Assembly: GCA_934316925.1 (NCBI GenBank)
Contig: CAKREC010000016.1
Span: 1-40,073, forward strand
Direction: 5' to 3'
DNA from: an uncultured Eubacterium sp.
GTDB taxonomy: Bacteria; Bacillota; Clostridia; Lachnospirales; Lachnospiraceae
Length of the DNA stretch: 40,073 nt
Shown piece by piece: positions 18,088 to 26,889 of this stretch (positions are counted from its first letter, which is position 1; every line of letters starts with the position of its first letter). Under the pieces are notes generated by a model, which saw only the letters and a list, made by a program, of their open reading frames with translations, did not search any database and was not told the origin of the DNA. Position numbers and translations under genes: made by a program.

Positions 18088-18870
18088 TTAGATTATATGT
18101 TTCTCTTTAAATTTGTCAACGATATAGGCTGCAGCATCGGTAGGATCCAATGTGACTTTTTCTCCTGCACCTTTACGTACTTTATCTGAAGCCTTAGCAA
18201 TCTTTGTAGGGGATCCTTTCAGACCAAGATCAGAATCATCTACATCTTTCAAGTCTGCTCTTCCCCAGACAGTAATCTCACTTGCATAAGCATCCATGAT
18301 TCCGCCTGGTGTCATGTAACGTGGCTCGTTCAATTCAGAAAGTGCAGTGATAAGACAAGGCATCTTTGCTTTCAATACATGATAACGATCCTCATACTGA
18401 CGCTGTACAACTACGCTATCACCTTCTACCTTGATATCCTGTGCATAAGAGATAACTGGAAGACCCAAATGCTCTGCGATCTGAGGACCAACCTGAGCAG
18501 TATCTCCATCAATCGCCTGACGGCCAGTAATGATCAGATCATAATCAATATTTCTCAGAGCACCGGCAATCGTTGTAGAAGTAGCCCATGTATCAGCTCC
18601 ACCAAGAACACGATCGGTAACAAGAATACCATTATCAGCGCCCATAGCAATTGCTTCACGGAGAACTTCCTCAGCCTTTGGAAGACCCATTGTCAGTACA
18701 GTAACCTCTGCACCGATTTCATCTTTAATCTTTAATGCAGCTTCCAAACCAGCTTTGTCATCTGGGTTCATAATGGTAAGCATAGCACCTCTATTTAATG
18801 TGCCATCTGGGTTAAATACAACGCCGCCCTTTGTATCAGGAACCTGTTTAATACATACTACTATTTTCAC
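18088..18870 (-). CDS. etfB: Electron transfer flavoprotein beta subunit
   Basis: A 260-residue partner of EtfA. MKIVVCIKQVPDT is the standard EtfB opening, and ITGRQAIDGDTAQVGPQIAEHL is the conserved nucleotide-binding stretch. In bifurcating Etf this subunit carries the FAD that takes electrons from NADH. It uses a GTG start with a strong AGGAGG seven bases upstream. It lies 11 bases after bcd and 36 before etfA, so the three are co-transcribed and made as a complex. Confidence 0.96.
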   Translation of the reverse strand: MKIVVCIKQVPDTKGGVVFNPDGTLNRGAMLTIMNPDDKAGLEAALKIKDEIGAEVTVLTMGLPKAEEVLREAIAMGADNGILVTDRVLGGADTWATSTTIAGALRNIDYDLIITGRQAIDGDTAQVGPQIAEHLGLPVISYAQDIKVEGDSVVVQRQYEDRYHVLKAKMPCLITALSELNEPRYMTPGGIMDAYASEITVWGRADLKDVDDSDLGLKGSPTKIAKASDKVRKGAGEKVTLDPTDAAAYIVDKFKEKHII

Positions 18871-18881
18871 GAGAGCACCTC

Positions 18882-20033
18882 CTATTTCAATAAGTTACCA
18901 GAGATAACCATGCGCTGAACTTCTGAAGTTCCTTCGTAGATCTCTGTGATCTTAGCATCACGCATCATACGTTCTACATCGTATTCTCTAATGTAACCAT
19001 AACCACCGTGTAACTGAACTGCCTTTGTTGTTACTTCCATAGCAACTTCTGCAGCGTACAATTTAGCCATTGCAGCTTCTACGCTATATACTTTCTGAGT
19101 ATCTTTTGCAACTGCAGCTTTGTAAACCAGCATCTTAGCAGCTTCTACTTTTGTAGCCATATCAGCCAACTGGAACTGCGTATTCTGGAACTGTGCGATA
19201 GAACGGCCGAACTGTTTTCTTTCTTTTACATATTCGATCGTAGCTTCCAATGCACCTTCTGCCAGACCAAGTGCCTGGGATGCAATACCAATACGTCCAC
19301 CATCCAGAGTGTGCATAGCAATTCCAAATCCTTTACCGATCTGTCCCAAAAGGTTTTCTTTTGGAATACGGCAGTCTTCGAAGATCAACTCATATGTGGA
19401 AGAACCACGAATACCCATTTTCTTTTCTTTTGTACCAAAAGTGAATCCTGGAGTACCCTTTTCAACAATAAATGCAGAAATCTCTTTCATCTTTCTGCCA
19501 CGTTTTTCAACAACACCGGTAACGGCAATAACAATGTAGATGTCAGCCTGTTTACCATTTGTGATGAAGCATTTGGATCCATTAAGAACCCACTCATCGC
19601 CATCCAGTACAGCCTTTGTCTGCTGTCCCTGTGCATCTGTACCAGCGCCTGGCTCAGTCAAGCCGAAAGCACCCAGTTTTTCTCCGTTTGCCAATGGCAC
19701 GAGGAATTTCTGTTTCTGCTCTTCAGTTCCATACATTTTGATTGGATCCGCACAAAGAGAAGAATGTGCAGATACGATAACGCTTGTAGTACCGCAAACT
19801 TTTGCCAGCTCTTCTACGCACATAGCATACATCAAAGAGTCACAGCCCTGTCCACCATACTGTTTTGGAATAGCAATACCCATGAATCCCAGTTTTTTCA
19901 TCTTTTCAACAGTTTCCACTGGGAAAGCTTCTGTTTCATCTGTTTCCTGAGCAAATGGCTTAACTTCGTTCTGAGCGAAATCCTGGAACAACTGTTTAGC
20001 CATTTCATGCTGCTTGTCAAATTTAAAATCCAT
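18882..20033 (-). CDS. bcd: Butyryl-CoA dehydrogenase
   Basis: A 383-residue FAD-dependent acyl-CoA dehydrogenase, working in reverse of beta-oxidation to reduce crotonyl-CoA to butyryl-CoA. Visible are the flavin/substrate motif FGLTEPGAGTDA, FITNGKQADIY, and the catalytic Glu367 in IYEGTSEVQRM; Arg and Gly residues of QLHGGYGYIREY contact the partner FAD. Short-chain specificity is inferred from the operon. AGGAGT lies about ten bases before the ATG. It sits between hbd and etfB, its electron partner. Confidence 0.95.
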   Translation of the reverse strand: MDFKFDKQHEMAKQLFQDFAQNEVKPFAQETDETEAFPVETVEKMKKLGFMGIAIPKQYGGQGCDSLMYAMCVEELAKVCGTTSVIVSAHSSLCADPIKMYGTEEQKQKFLVPLANGEKLGAFGLTEPGAGTDAQGQQTKAVLDGDEWVLNGSKCFITNGKQADIYIVIAVTGVVEKRGRKMKEISAFIVEKGTPGFTFGTKEKKMGIRGSSTYELIFEDCRIPKENLLGQIGKGFGIAMHTLDGGRIGIASQALGLAEGALEATIEYVKERKQFGRSIAQFQNTQFQLADMATKVEAAKMLVYKAAVAKDTQKVYSVEAAMAKLYAAEVAMEVTTKAVQLHGGYGYIREYDVERMMRDAKITEIYEGTSEVQRMVISGNLLK

Positions 20034-20066
20034 GTTCTAATGAACTCCTTTCATATTGTTTGAAAT

Positions 20067-20909
20067 CTATTTGGAATAGTCATAGAAACCGATTCCGGTT
20101 TTTCTACCAAGTTTACCGGCACGAACCATCTTTCTTAACAATGGATGTGGACGATATTTTGGATCTCCTGTCTCGTTCTGTAAAACTTCCATAATAGCAA
20201 GGCAAATATCAAGTCCTACCAGATCTCCCAATGCTAAAGGTCCCATTGGATGATTTGCTCCAAGCTGCATAGCAGCGTCGATGCCTTCAACAGAAGCAAC
20301 ACCATCTGCATAGATGCCAACTGCTTCATTGATCATAGGGATCAAAATACGGTTTACAACAAATCCTGCAGCTTCTTTTACTTCTACTGGTGTTTTACCG
20401 ATCTCTTTTGCGATTGCTACTACTTTTTCATTCACTTCATCTGTTGTATTCTCTCCGCGAATAACCTCAACAAGCTTCATAACAGGAGCTGGATTGAAGA
20501 AATGCATACCAATTACAGGATGGCTGATGCCCTGTCCAATCTCTGTGATAGAAAGAGAAGATGTATTTGTTGCAAAGATACAATCTTTGTTCTTTACAAT
20601 TTCTTCTAATTCTTTGAAAGTCTGTTTCTTAACATCCATAACTTCTAAAGCAGCTTCAACAATCAGATCGCAATCAGTACAGATATCTTTAACACCTGTT
20701 GTGATCTTTGCAAGGACAGCGTCTGCATCTGCCTGCTCCATCTTGCCTTTTGCAATTCTTTTCTCAAAGCCTTTTGCAATCTTGTTTTTTCCATTTGCAG
20801 CGAACTCTTCATTAATATCGCACAAATATACTTCATAACCTTCTGTCTGCGCAAATGCCTGCGCAATTCCGGAACCCATTGTTCCAGCACCGATAATACC
20901 TACTTTCAT
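20067..20909 (-). CDS. hbd: 3-hydroxybutyryl-CoA dehydrogenase
   Basis: A 280-residue protein that reduces acetoacetyl-CoA to 3-hydroxybutyryl-CoA with NAD(P)H. The N-terminal Rossmann motif is [13 protein letters not shown]. The family signature with the catalytic His is [15 protein letters not shown], followed by [15 protein letters not shown]; the helical C-terminal dimer domain ends [12 protein letters not shown]. The start at 20909 is set by GGAGG about ten bases upstream; upstream codons in the same frame have no binding site. It lies 57 bases downstream of crt. Confidence 0.96.
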   Translation of the reverse strand: MKVGIIGAGTMGSGIAQAFAQTEGYEVYLCDINEEFAANGKNKIAKGFEKRIAKGKMEQADADAVLAKITTGVKDICTDCDLIVEAALEVMDVKKQTFKELEEIVKNKDCIFATNTSSLSITEIGQGISHPVIGMHFFNPAPVMKLVEVIRGENTTDEVNEKVVAIAKEIGKTPVEVKEAAGFVVNRILIPMINEAVGIYADGVASVEGIDAAMQLGANHPMGPLALGDLVGLDICLAIMEVLQNETGDPKYRPHPLLRKMVRAGKLGRKTGIGFYDYSK

Positions 20910-20966
20910 AATCTGAAAACCTCCATAAATATTTTTAATACAGCAACTGCTGCATCGTGAAAACAA

Positions 20967-21758
20967 TTAGCAATTTTTGAATGGAACTACTTTCAACTTT
21001 TTCTCTTTGTCCTTCTCAAGGAAGTTGCCCATTCCTGCTTTCTGATCTTCTGTCTCAAAGCAGTCTCCAAACAATTTTTCTTCGATCACAATTGCCTGGT
21101 CCATGTCTACCTGCAACCCTTCATTGATCGCTTTTTTGCAGTTACGGACAGCAATCGGAGCCTGAGCAGCAATGCCGGCTGCCATCTTCTTTGCTGCCGG
21201 AAGCAGCTCTTCCAATGGATAAACTGCATTTACAAGACCAATGCGATATGCCTCTTCTGCCTTGATGTTTCTGGCTGTATAGATCAGCTGTTTTGCCATG
21301 CCAGGGCTTACCAGACGGGCAAGTCTCTGTGTACCACCAAATCCCGGTGTAATACCAAGACCAACTTCCGGCTGACCAAATACGGCATTTTCAGAGCAGA
21401 TACGGATATCACAGCTCATCGAAATCTCACAGCCACCGCCTAAAGCGAATCCGTTTACTGCTGCGATAACCGGGATCGGGAATGTTTCCAATTTACGGAA
21501 AATGTCATTTCCCTTCTTTCCAAAAGCTTCTCCTTCTGCCTTGGTCAATGTACTCATCTCACCGATGTCTGCACCAGCTACAAAAGATTTCTCTCCTGCT
21601 CCGGTAAGGATCAGACAACGAACCGCATTCTGATCGACTGCATCCAGTGTAGCATCCAGTTCTTCTAAAACTGCACTATTCAATGCATTCAATGCTTTTG
21701 GGCGGTTGATCGTAATAATACCAACCATGCCCTCAACTTCATATGTTACGAATTCCAT
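20967..21758 (-). CDS. crt: 3-hydroxybutyryl-CoA dehydratase (crotonase)
   Basis: A 263-residue enoyl-CoA hydratase/isomerase family member that dehydrates 3-hydroxybutyryl-CoA to crotonyl-CoA. The oxyanion-hole motifs are VAGADIGEM and AVNGFALGGGCE (first catalytic Glu region), and the second catalytic Glu is in FGQPEVGLGITPGFGGTQRL. The start at 21758 has GGAGGA seven bases upstream. An upstream ATG (21773) in the same frame would overlap that site, so I reject it. It follows thlA after a 69-base gap that carries a hairpin. Confidence 0.96.
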   Translation of the reverse strand: MEFVTYEVEGMVGIITINRPKALNALNSAVLEELDATLDAVDQNAVRCLILTGAGEKSFVAGADIGEMSTLTKAEGEAFGKKGNDIFRKLETFPIPVIAAVNGFALGGGCEISMSCDIRICSENAVFGQPEVGLGITPGFGGTQRLARLVSPGMAKQLIYTARNIKAEEAYRIGLVNAVYPLEELLPAAKKMAAGIAAQAPIAVRNCKKAINEGLQVDMDQAIVIEEKLFGDCFETEDQKAGMGNFLEKDKEKKLKVVPFKNC

Positions 21759-21788
21759 CGAATCGTCCTCCATTATTCATAGCATGGA

Positions 21789-21816
21789 AATTGACCGGTC
21801 ATAATGCCGGCCAATT
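21789..21816 (-). other. Intercistronic hairpin between thlA and crt
   Basis: A 10-base stem (21789-21798 with 21807-21816; one G-U pair in the minus-strand RNA) around an 8-base loop. No U-run follows, so it is probably an RNA processing or stability element rather than a terminator. The role is inferred. Confidence 0.5.
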
Positions 21817-21827
21817 CCGTATTGCAA

Positions 21828-23012
21828 TTAATCTCTTTCAACAATTGTAGAGCAGCCCATACCACCACCGATACACAGTGTAGCAAGACCTTTCTTTGCA
21901 TCTCTCTTCTGCATCTCATGAAGCAATGTAACGAGGATACGGCATCCACTTGCTCCAACAGGATGTCCCAGTGCAATCGCACCACCGTTTACATTCAGCT
22001 TGCTTGCATCGAAGTTCAAGTCACGACCTACTGCGATCGACTGAGCAGCAAAAGCTTCATTTGCCTCGATCAGATCCATATCATCAATCGTAAGTCCAGT
22101 CTTAGCAAATACTTTCTTTGTAGAAGCAACTGGTCCAACGCCCATGATCTTTGGATCTACGCCGCCAAGTGCGCCAGCTACGAAAGTAGCCATTGGTGTA
22201 ACACCAAGCTCTTTTGCTTTTTCTTCACTCATAACAACGATAGCAGCAGCTCCGTCATTGATTCCGGAAGCATTTCCAGCTGTAACAACACCGCCCTCTT
22301 TTCCGGAGCAGCATCTTAAGTTGCTAAGGCTTTCTGCTGTTGTACCAGCACGAGGGCCTTCATCTGTATCGAATACAATCGTCTGTTTTCTGGATTTGAT
22401 CTCTACTGGAACGATCTCATCTTTAAATTTGCCAGCTGCAATCGCTGCTTCACATTTCTGCTGGCTGTTTGCTGAGAATTCATCCAACTCTTCACGAGTA
22501 ATACCATACTGCTCAGCTACGTTCTCAGCTGTGATCATCATATGATACTGGTTGAATGCATCCCATAAAGCATCATTTACCATAGTATCAACTAAAGTTC
22601 CATTGTTCATACGGTAACCAAAACGTCCGTTCATAGCTGCATATGGAGCCATGGACATATTTTCCATACCACCTGCTACAACGATATCAGCATCTCCTGC
22701 CTGAATCATCTGAGCAGCCATGTTTACACAGTTCAAACCAGAACCACATACAACGTTTACGGTAACTGCTGTTGTCTCGATTGGAAGACCAGCGCCGATC
22801 GATGCCTGACGAGCTACGTTCTGTCCTAAACCAGCCTGAATAACACATCCCATATATACGTGGTCAACGGCTTCCTTAGGTACTCCTGCTCTTTTCAAAG
22901 CTTCTTCAATAACGATAGAACCAAGTTTTGGTGCTGGAGTTGTGCTGAGTGCACCACCCATTTTACCAATTGCTGTACGGCAAGCGCCAGCTAATACTAC
23001 TTTCTTAGACAT
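21828..23012 (-). CDS. thlA: Acetyl-CoA acetyltransferase (thiolase)
   Basis: A 394-residue biosynthetic thiolase condensing two acetyl-CoA to acetoacetyl-CoA, the entry to butyrate formation. The acyl-accepting Cys89 is in [28 protein letters not shown] carries the catalytic His, and the second Cys is in [17 protein letters not shown] lies nine bases before the ATG. It is the first of six butyrate-pathway genes and is preceded by coaD on the same strand, with a 78-base gap and no terminator. A weak extended -10 (TGATATATT) lies in that gap, so a minor local promoter is possible. Confidence 0.97.
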   Translation of the reverse strand: MSKKVVLAGACRTAIGKMGGALSTTPAPKLGSIVIEEALKRAGVPKEAVDHVYMGCVIQAGLGQNVARQASIGAGLPIETTAVTVNVVCGSGLNCVNMAAQMIQAGDADIVVAGGMENMSMAPYAAMNGRFGYRMNNGTLVDTMVNDALWDAFNQYHMMITAENVAEQYGITREELDEFSANSQQKCEAAIAAGKFKDEIVPVEIKSRKQTIVFDTDEGPRAGTTAESLSNLRCCSGKEGGVVTAGNASGINDGAAAIVVMSEEKAKELGVTPMATFVAGALGGVDPKIMGVGPVASTKKVFAKTGLTIDDMDLIEANEAFAAQSIAVGRDLNFDASKLNVNGGAIALGHPVGASGCRILVTLLHEMQKRDAKKGLATLCIGGGMGCSTIVERD

Positions 23013-23090
23013 GTAATGTATCCTCCTTAAAATATGAATGTGTGTTTACAATATATCAAAAATGTGCATGTGCAATCCTAATACGGAGCG

Positions 23091-23579
23091 CTAACACAAT
23101 TCATGATCAAATTTCTTTTGTATCGCGTCCACGACACATCCAGGAACCAGTTTCCTGATATCCGAGCCATAATAAGAAATCTCCTTCACGATCGTAGAAC
23201 TCAGAAATGAGTACTGCAGACTGGTAGTAAAGAAAATCGTCTCAATATCCGGGCATATGCTGTGGTTTGTCTGCGCGAGCTGCATCTCTGTCTCAAAATC
23301 CGTAACCGCACGCAATCCACGTACGATCAGCTTCGCCTGATTGGCTTTCGCAAAATCTACGGTAAGACCATGAAATGTCTTCACGGAAACATGCGGGATG
23401 TCTGCCGTCGCTTCTTCTAAAAGCGCCACACGTTCTTCAATCGTAAATAACGGCGACTTGCTGTTATTTACCAGAACTCCTACCACAAGTTCATCTACCA
23501 CGGAAGCTGCCCGCTTGATAATATCCAAATGACCCAATGTAACAGGATCAAAACTACCGGGATAAATTGCTTTAACCAT
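23091..23579 (-). CDS. coaD: Pantetheine-phosphate adenylyltransferase
   Basis: A 162-residue protein of the penultimate CoA step, converting 4'-phosphopantetheine and ATP to dephospho-CoA. It has the nucleotidyltransferase motifs YPGSFDPVTLGHLDII near the N-terminus, RGLRAVTDFETE, and SFLSSTIVKEI. The start at 23579 (MVKAIYPG) fits the family length; longer frames reach into the promoter region. GGAAG upstream is a modest binding site. In many Firmicutes coaD lies between rsmD and ylbJ; here it sits about 7 kb from rsmD, at the head of the butyrate genes and with a near-consensus promoter. Confidence 0.95.
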   Translation of the reverse strand: MVKAIYPGSFDPVTLGHLDIIKRAASVVDELVVGVLVNNSKSPLFTIEERVALLEEATADIPHVSVKTFHGLTVDFAKANQAKLIVRGLRAVTDFETEMQLAQTNHSICPDIETIFFTTSLQYSFLSSTIVKEISYYGSDIRKLVPGCVVDAIQKKFDHELC

Positions 23580-23634
23580 AGACACTTCCATTCTGCAGGA
23601 TATAAAATCCCGCACTTTGTGATTTTTCTTAATA

Positions 23635-23663
23635 ATCATAACAAATCCATTGTATATTGTCAA
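23635..23663 (-). promoter_or_regulatory. Strong predicted sigma-A promoter of coaD (and probably the butyrate operon)
   Basis: On the minus strand, perfect TTGACA (23658-23663), a 17-base spacer and TATGAT (23635-23640) with an extended TG. The transcript would have a leader of about 50 bases. Confidence 0.75.
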
Positions 23664-23711
23664 GAATTTAACGAACTTTTTCTCTTTTGTTTTTTTAGCA
23701 GATTCATCCAC

Positions 23712-23740
23712 TTGACCTAAAAATATGAAAATGCTAGAAT
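23712..23740 (+). promoter_or_regulatory. Predicted sigma-A promoter of the CoA-transferase gene
   Basis: TTGACC (23712-23717), a 17-base spacer and TAGAAT (23735-23740) preceded by TGC (extended -10). It lies about 58 bases before the start codon, back to back with the coaD promoter. Confidence 0.7.
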
Positions 23741-23797
23741 TATACTGTTTATGTAAATATTTTAACAATTAAATTCAAGATCAAGGAGGCTCTTTTT

Positions 23798-25141
23798 ATG
23801 GATTATACACAGATATATAATTCCAAACTGACAACCGCAGAAAAAGCTGCTGAGGTTGTGAAATCCGGAGACTGGGTTGATTTTGGCTGGTGTGCCACAA
23901 CTCCTGTTGCCGTAGATAAAGCATTGGCAAAACGCCTGCCATCTCTTCACGATGTCAATTTCCGAGGTGGTATTCTCATGCAGGTTCCTGAGATTTTCAA
24001 GATTGAAAATCCGGCAGAACATATGACATGGAATTCCTGGCACATGGGCGGTATTGAGAGAAAAGCCGTAGCGCAGGGATTTTCTTTCTACTCTCCGATC
24101 CGTTACTCAGAACTGCCAGGTTACTACCGGAACTTCCCGGAAGACGTCGATGTTGCTATTATGCAGGTAAACCCAATGGACAAGCACGGATATTTCAACT
24201 TTGGTCCAAGTGCATCCCATCTGGCTGCTGTTTGCGAGCGGGCAAAAGTGATCATTGTTGAAGTAAACGAAAATGTTCCTCGCTGCCTGGGCGGTTTCGA
24301 CAATGGAATTCACGTATCCAAAGTTGATATGATCGTAGAAGGAGACAATCCTGCCATGCCAGAGTTAGGCGGTGGCGGAGCAGCTACCGACGTCGACCAT
24401 GCCGTTGCCAAACAGATCGTTTCCCAGATTCCAAATGGTGCCTGTCTGCAGTTAGGTATTGGCGGTATGCCAAATGCTGTTGGGTCTCTGATCGCAGAAT
24501 CCGATCTGAAAGATCTTGGTGTTCATACTGAAATGTATGTAGATGGTTTCGTTGACATGTCCATCGCAGGCAAGATCACCGGTGCCTGCAAAAACATCAA
24601 CAAAGGACGTCAGGTGTACGCTTTTGCTGCCGGCAGTCAGAAATTATATGATTTCCTGGACAACAATCCGGAATGTATGAGTGTACCGGTTGATTACGCA
24701 AATGATATCAATGTTATTTCAGCACATGACAATTTCATTTCTATCAATAATGCGGTAGACATCGACCTTTACGGTCAGGTAAATGCTGAATCCGCCGGAA
24801 CAAAGAACATCAGCGGTGCCGGTGGTCAGTTAGACTTCGTATTAGGCGCCTATAAATCAAACGGAGGAAAAAGCTTTATCTGTCTTTCTTCCACATTTCA
24901 AACAAAGAGTGGCGAATTGCAGTCCCGTATCCGTCCAACCTTAACAAATGGTTCCATTGTAACCGACACAAGAGCCAACACCCACTATATCGTTACCGAA
25001 TATGGTATGGTAAATCTGAAGGGATTATCAACCTGGCAAAGAGCAGAAGCTCTGATCGGTATTGCACATCCTGATTTCCGGGATCAGCTGATCAAAGAAG
25101 CAGACGCTATGCACATCTGGAGAAAGAGCAACCGGATCTAA
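23798..25141 (+). CDS. but: Butyryl-CoA:acetate CoA-transferase
   Basis: A 447-residue family I CoA-transferase of the acetyl-CoA hydrolase/transferase group. It moves CoA from butyryl-CoA to acetate, giving butyrate and acetyl-CoA, the usual last step in gut Lachnospiraceae. The catalytic Glu is E245 in [10 protein letters not shown]; the CoA-binding glycine motif is [10 protein letters not shown], and [17 protein letters not shown] is conserved. The protein closely resembles what I recall of the Roseburia enzyme, including its C-terminal WRKSN. 4-hydroxybutyrate CoA-transferase is the main alternative; the adjacent complete butyrate operon favours the butyryl assignment. AAGGAGG lies eight bases before the ATG. 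A terminator follows. Confidence 0.88.
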   Translation: MDYTQIYNSKLTTAEKAAEVVKSGDWVDFGWCATTPVAVDKALAKRLPSLHDVNFRGGILMQVPEIFKIENPAEHMTWNSWHMGGIERKAVAQGFSFYSPIRYSELPGYYRNFPEDVDVAIMQVNPMDKHGYFNFGPSASHLAAVCERAKVIIVEVNENVPRCLGGFDNGIHVSKVDMIVEGDNPAMPELGGGGAATDVDHAVAKQIVSQIPNGACLQLGIGGMPNAVGSLIAESDLKDLGVHTEMYVDGFVDMSIAGKITGACKNINKGRQVYAFAAGSQKLYDFLDNNPECMSVPVDYANDINVISAHDNFISINNAVDIDLYGQVNAESAGTKNISGAGGQLDFVLGAYKSNGGKSFICLSSTFQTKSGELQSRIRPTLTNGSIVTDTRANTHYIVTEYGMVNLKGLSTWQRAEALIGIAHPDFRDQLIKEADAMHIWRKSNRI

Positions 25142-25170
25142 TCTTTGTATATATTTTATCATCAATATCC

Positions 25171-25213
25171 AAAAAGCGACCTGGAGATCACACCAATTTC
25201 CAGGCCGCTTTTT
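25171..25213. terminator. Bidirectional terminator after the CoA-transferase gene
   Basis: Arms 25171-25185 and 25199-25213 pair over 15 bases (one mismatch on the plus strand, a G-U pair on the minus) around a 13-base loop. Runs of five A and five T at the ends allow termination in both directions. It begins 30 bases after the but stop. Confidence 0.85.
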
Positions 25214-25236
25214 CGTTTTTCTTGTTTCAATCCAAC

Positions 25237-25278
25237 AAAAAAAGAACTCCGAAATGCTATATCAACATTCCGGAATTC
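25237..25278 (-). terminator. Rho-independent terminator of rpmF
   Basis: In the minus-strand RNA, 25278-25266 pairs with 25256-25244 over 13 bases (two G-U pairs), followed by seven U residues. It lies just after the rpmF stop. Confidence 0.85.
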
Positions 25279-25302
25279 TCTTTCATTCATATCCATATAA
25301 AA

Positions 25303-25485
25303 TTAAGCTTCTGTAGAGATAATCTCCTTTTTGTTGTAGCTTCCACAACTCTTGCATACTCGATGTGGAACCATCAACGCACCACACTTGCTGCATTTAA
25401 CCAAAGTAGGAGCAGTCATCTTCCAGTTTGCTCTACGCTTATCTCTTCTTGCTTTTGAAGATTTATTCTTAGGACAAATACTCAT
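25303..25485 (-). CDS. rpmF: Ribosomal protein bL32
   Basis: A 60-residue 50S subunit protein with the zinc-ribbon form of bL32: paired cysteines in CSKCG and CKSCG. The N-terminal SSKARRDKRRANWK is the family's basic rRNA-binding tail. GGAGGT lies nine bases before the ATG. It has its own consensus promoter and terminator, so it is a single-gene unit although ackA lies directly upstream. The DUF177 (YceD) gene that normally precedes rpmF is absent. Confidence 0.96.
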   Translation of the reverse strand: MSICPKNKSSKARRDKRRANWKMTAPTLVKCSKCGALMVPHRVCKSCGSYNKKEIISTEA

Positions 25486-25524
25486 GCCGTTTACACCTCC
25501 TCTGAATTACTCAACACTTGTACC

Positions 25525-25553
25525 ATTATATAAGGTTGAACACTGATTGTCAA
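25525..25553 (-). promoter_or_regulatory. Consensus sigma-A promoter of rpmF
   Basis: On the minus strand, TTGACA (25548-25553), a 17-base spacer and TATAAT (25525-25530): both hexamers match consensus exactly, with ideal spacing. It lies just after the ackA stop, about 40 bases before rpmF. Confidence 0.85.
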
Positions 25554-25560
25554 CAACTTT

Positions 25561-26754
25561 TTACTTTAAAAGTGCTACAGTTTCTCTTGCAATCGCCAAC
25601 TCTTCGTTTGTTGGGATGATTGCGATCGTAACTTTTGATTCTGGAGTAGAAATAATTCTCTCTTCTCCACGGCACATATTCTTTTCACGGTCAAATGTTG
25701 CGCCAAGGTATCCGAAACGCTCACTGACAAGCTGACGGACAACATGATCATTCTCACCTACACCAGCGGTAAAGATGATCGCATCTACACCATTCATAGC
25801 AGTTACATAAGAACCGATCACTTTTGCTACACGATAGCTGAATACTTCCAAAGCAAGTTTTGCTTTTTCATTTCCTGCATCCATAGCATCATTCAGATCA
25901 CGGAAATCACTTGACAAATATCCGGACAGACCATATACACCAGACTCTTTGTTCAAGATCACCATAACTTCTTCCAAAGATTTATTTAAATTATGAGCTA
26001 AATATTCAACGATAGTTGGGTCGATATCTCCACAACGAGTACCCATAACAAGGCCTTCCATCGGAGTCATACCCATACTGGTATCTACAACTTTACCATT
26101 TTTTACGGCAGATACGCTGGAACCATTTCCCAAATGGCAAACGATAACTTTTGAATCATTTGGATCCAGATTCAGCATCTCAACGGCACGTTTGGATACA
26201 TAACTGTGGCTTGTACCATGGAAACCGTAACGACGGATCTTGTACTTCTCATAATACTCATATGGAAGTCCATACATATATGCAACAGGCTCCATTGTCT
26301 GATGGAATGCGGTATCAAATACACCAATGTTTGGAACGCCAGGCATAAGATGTTCACAGGCACGTACACCGATCAAGTTAGCCGGATTATGTAATGGAGC
26401 TAAAGGATTGCACTCTTCCACGCCCTTGATAACTTCTTCATCGATGATAACAGACTTTGTGAATTTCTCTCCGCCGTGTACCAGACGATGTCCTACGGCG
26501 TCGATCTCGCTAAGATCTTTGATCACACCATATTCATCATTTACAAGTTCGTCAAGAACGATCTTGATTGCCACTTTATGATCTGGCATAGCCTCTTCTA
26601 CAACTACTTTTTTGCCATCTGCCAACTTGTGAGTCAGTCTTCCATCAATACCGATTCGCTCGCAAAGACCTGTTGCCAATGCTTTTTCTGTCTCAGAATC
26701 GATCAACTGGTATTTCAGAGAAGAGCTACCACAATTGATTACTAATACTTTCAT
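25561..26754 (-). CDS. ackA: Acetate kinase
   Basis: A 397-residue ASKHA-fold enzyme interconverting acetate plus ATP and acetyl phosphate plus ADP. Motifs are VINCGSSSLKYQL at the N-terminus, VFDTAFHQTM, YGFHGTSHSYV, HLGNGSSV, MGMTPMEGLVMGTRCGDIDP and FTAGVGEND. AGGAG lies nine bases upstream of the ATG. No pta is in the window. In this metabolism it makes ATP from acetyl phosphate and helps supply the acetate used by the CoA-transferase. Its leader is about 70 bases long and contains a short AT-rich hairpin (26795-26810). Confidence 0.97.
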   Translation of the reverse strand: MKVLVINCGSSSLKYQLIDSETEKALATGLCERIGIDGRLTHKLADGKKVVVEEAMPDHKVAIKIVLDELVNDEYGVIKDLSEIDAVGHRLVHGGEKFTKSVIIDEEVIKGVEECNPLAPLHNPANLIGVRACEHLMPGVPNIGVFDTAFHQTMEPVAYMYGLPYEYYEKYKIRRYGFHGTSHSYVSKRAVEMLNLDPNDSKVIVCHLGNGSSVSAVKNGKVVDTSMGMTPMEGLVMGTRCGDIDPTIVEYLAHNLNKSLEEVMVILNKESGVYGLSGYLSSDFRDLNDAMDAGNEKAKLALEVFSYRVAKVIGSYVTAMNGVDAIIFTAGVGENDHVVRQLVSERFGYLGATFDREKNMCRGEERIISTPESKVTIAIIPTNEELAIARETVALLK

Positions 26755-26832
26755 TTTTCACATCTCCTATCTAACTCATTGATTATTATAATAGAAGTCT
26801 ATAAAGACTTTTTCACATAACACACATGTCTA

Positions 26833-26861
26833 ATTATACGCCTTGATTTTACAAAAAACAA
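26833..26861 (-). promoter_or_regulatory. Predicted sigma-A promoter of ackA
   Basis: On the minus strand, TTGTTT (26856-26861), a 17-base spacer and perfect TATAAT (26833-26838), about 80 bases before the ATG. Confidence 0.6.
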
Positions 26862-26889
26862 GCAAAACCTTTCCTTTTTTCAAAAGTTT
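26850..26889 (-). terminator. Possible weak terminator after cysE
   Basis: An AT-rich 8-base stem (26882-26889 with 26865-26872, one G-U pair) is followed by U-rich sequence. It abuts the cysE stop and overlaps the -35 of the ackA promoter. It is weaker than the other terminators in the window. Confidence 0.35.

Noticed and set aside
23013..23090. Independent strong promoter for thlA
   Set aside because: Only a weak extended -10 (TGATATATT) is visible and no -35 at proper spacing; mentioned in the gene entry but not listed.
23580..23768. Longer coaD frame
   Set aside because: It covers the promoter and gives residues unlike any CoaD; the family motif starts right at 23579.
26795..26810. AT-rich hairpin in the ackA leader as a riboswitch or attenuator
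   Set aside because: It is only a 6-base stem without an alternative pairing partner or terminator that I can see.
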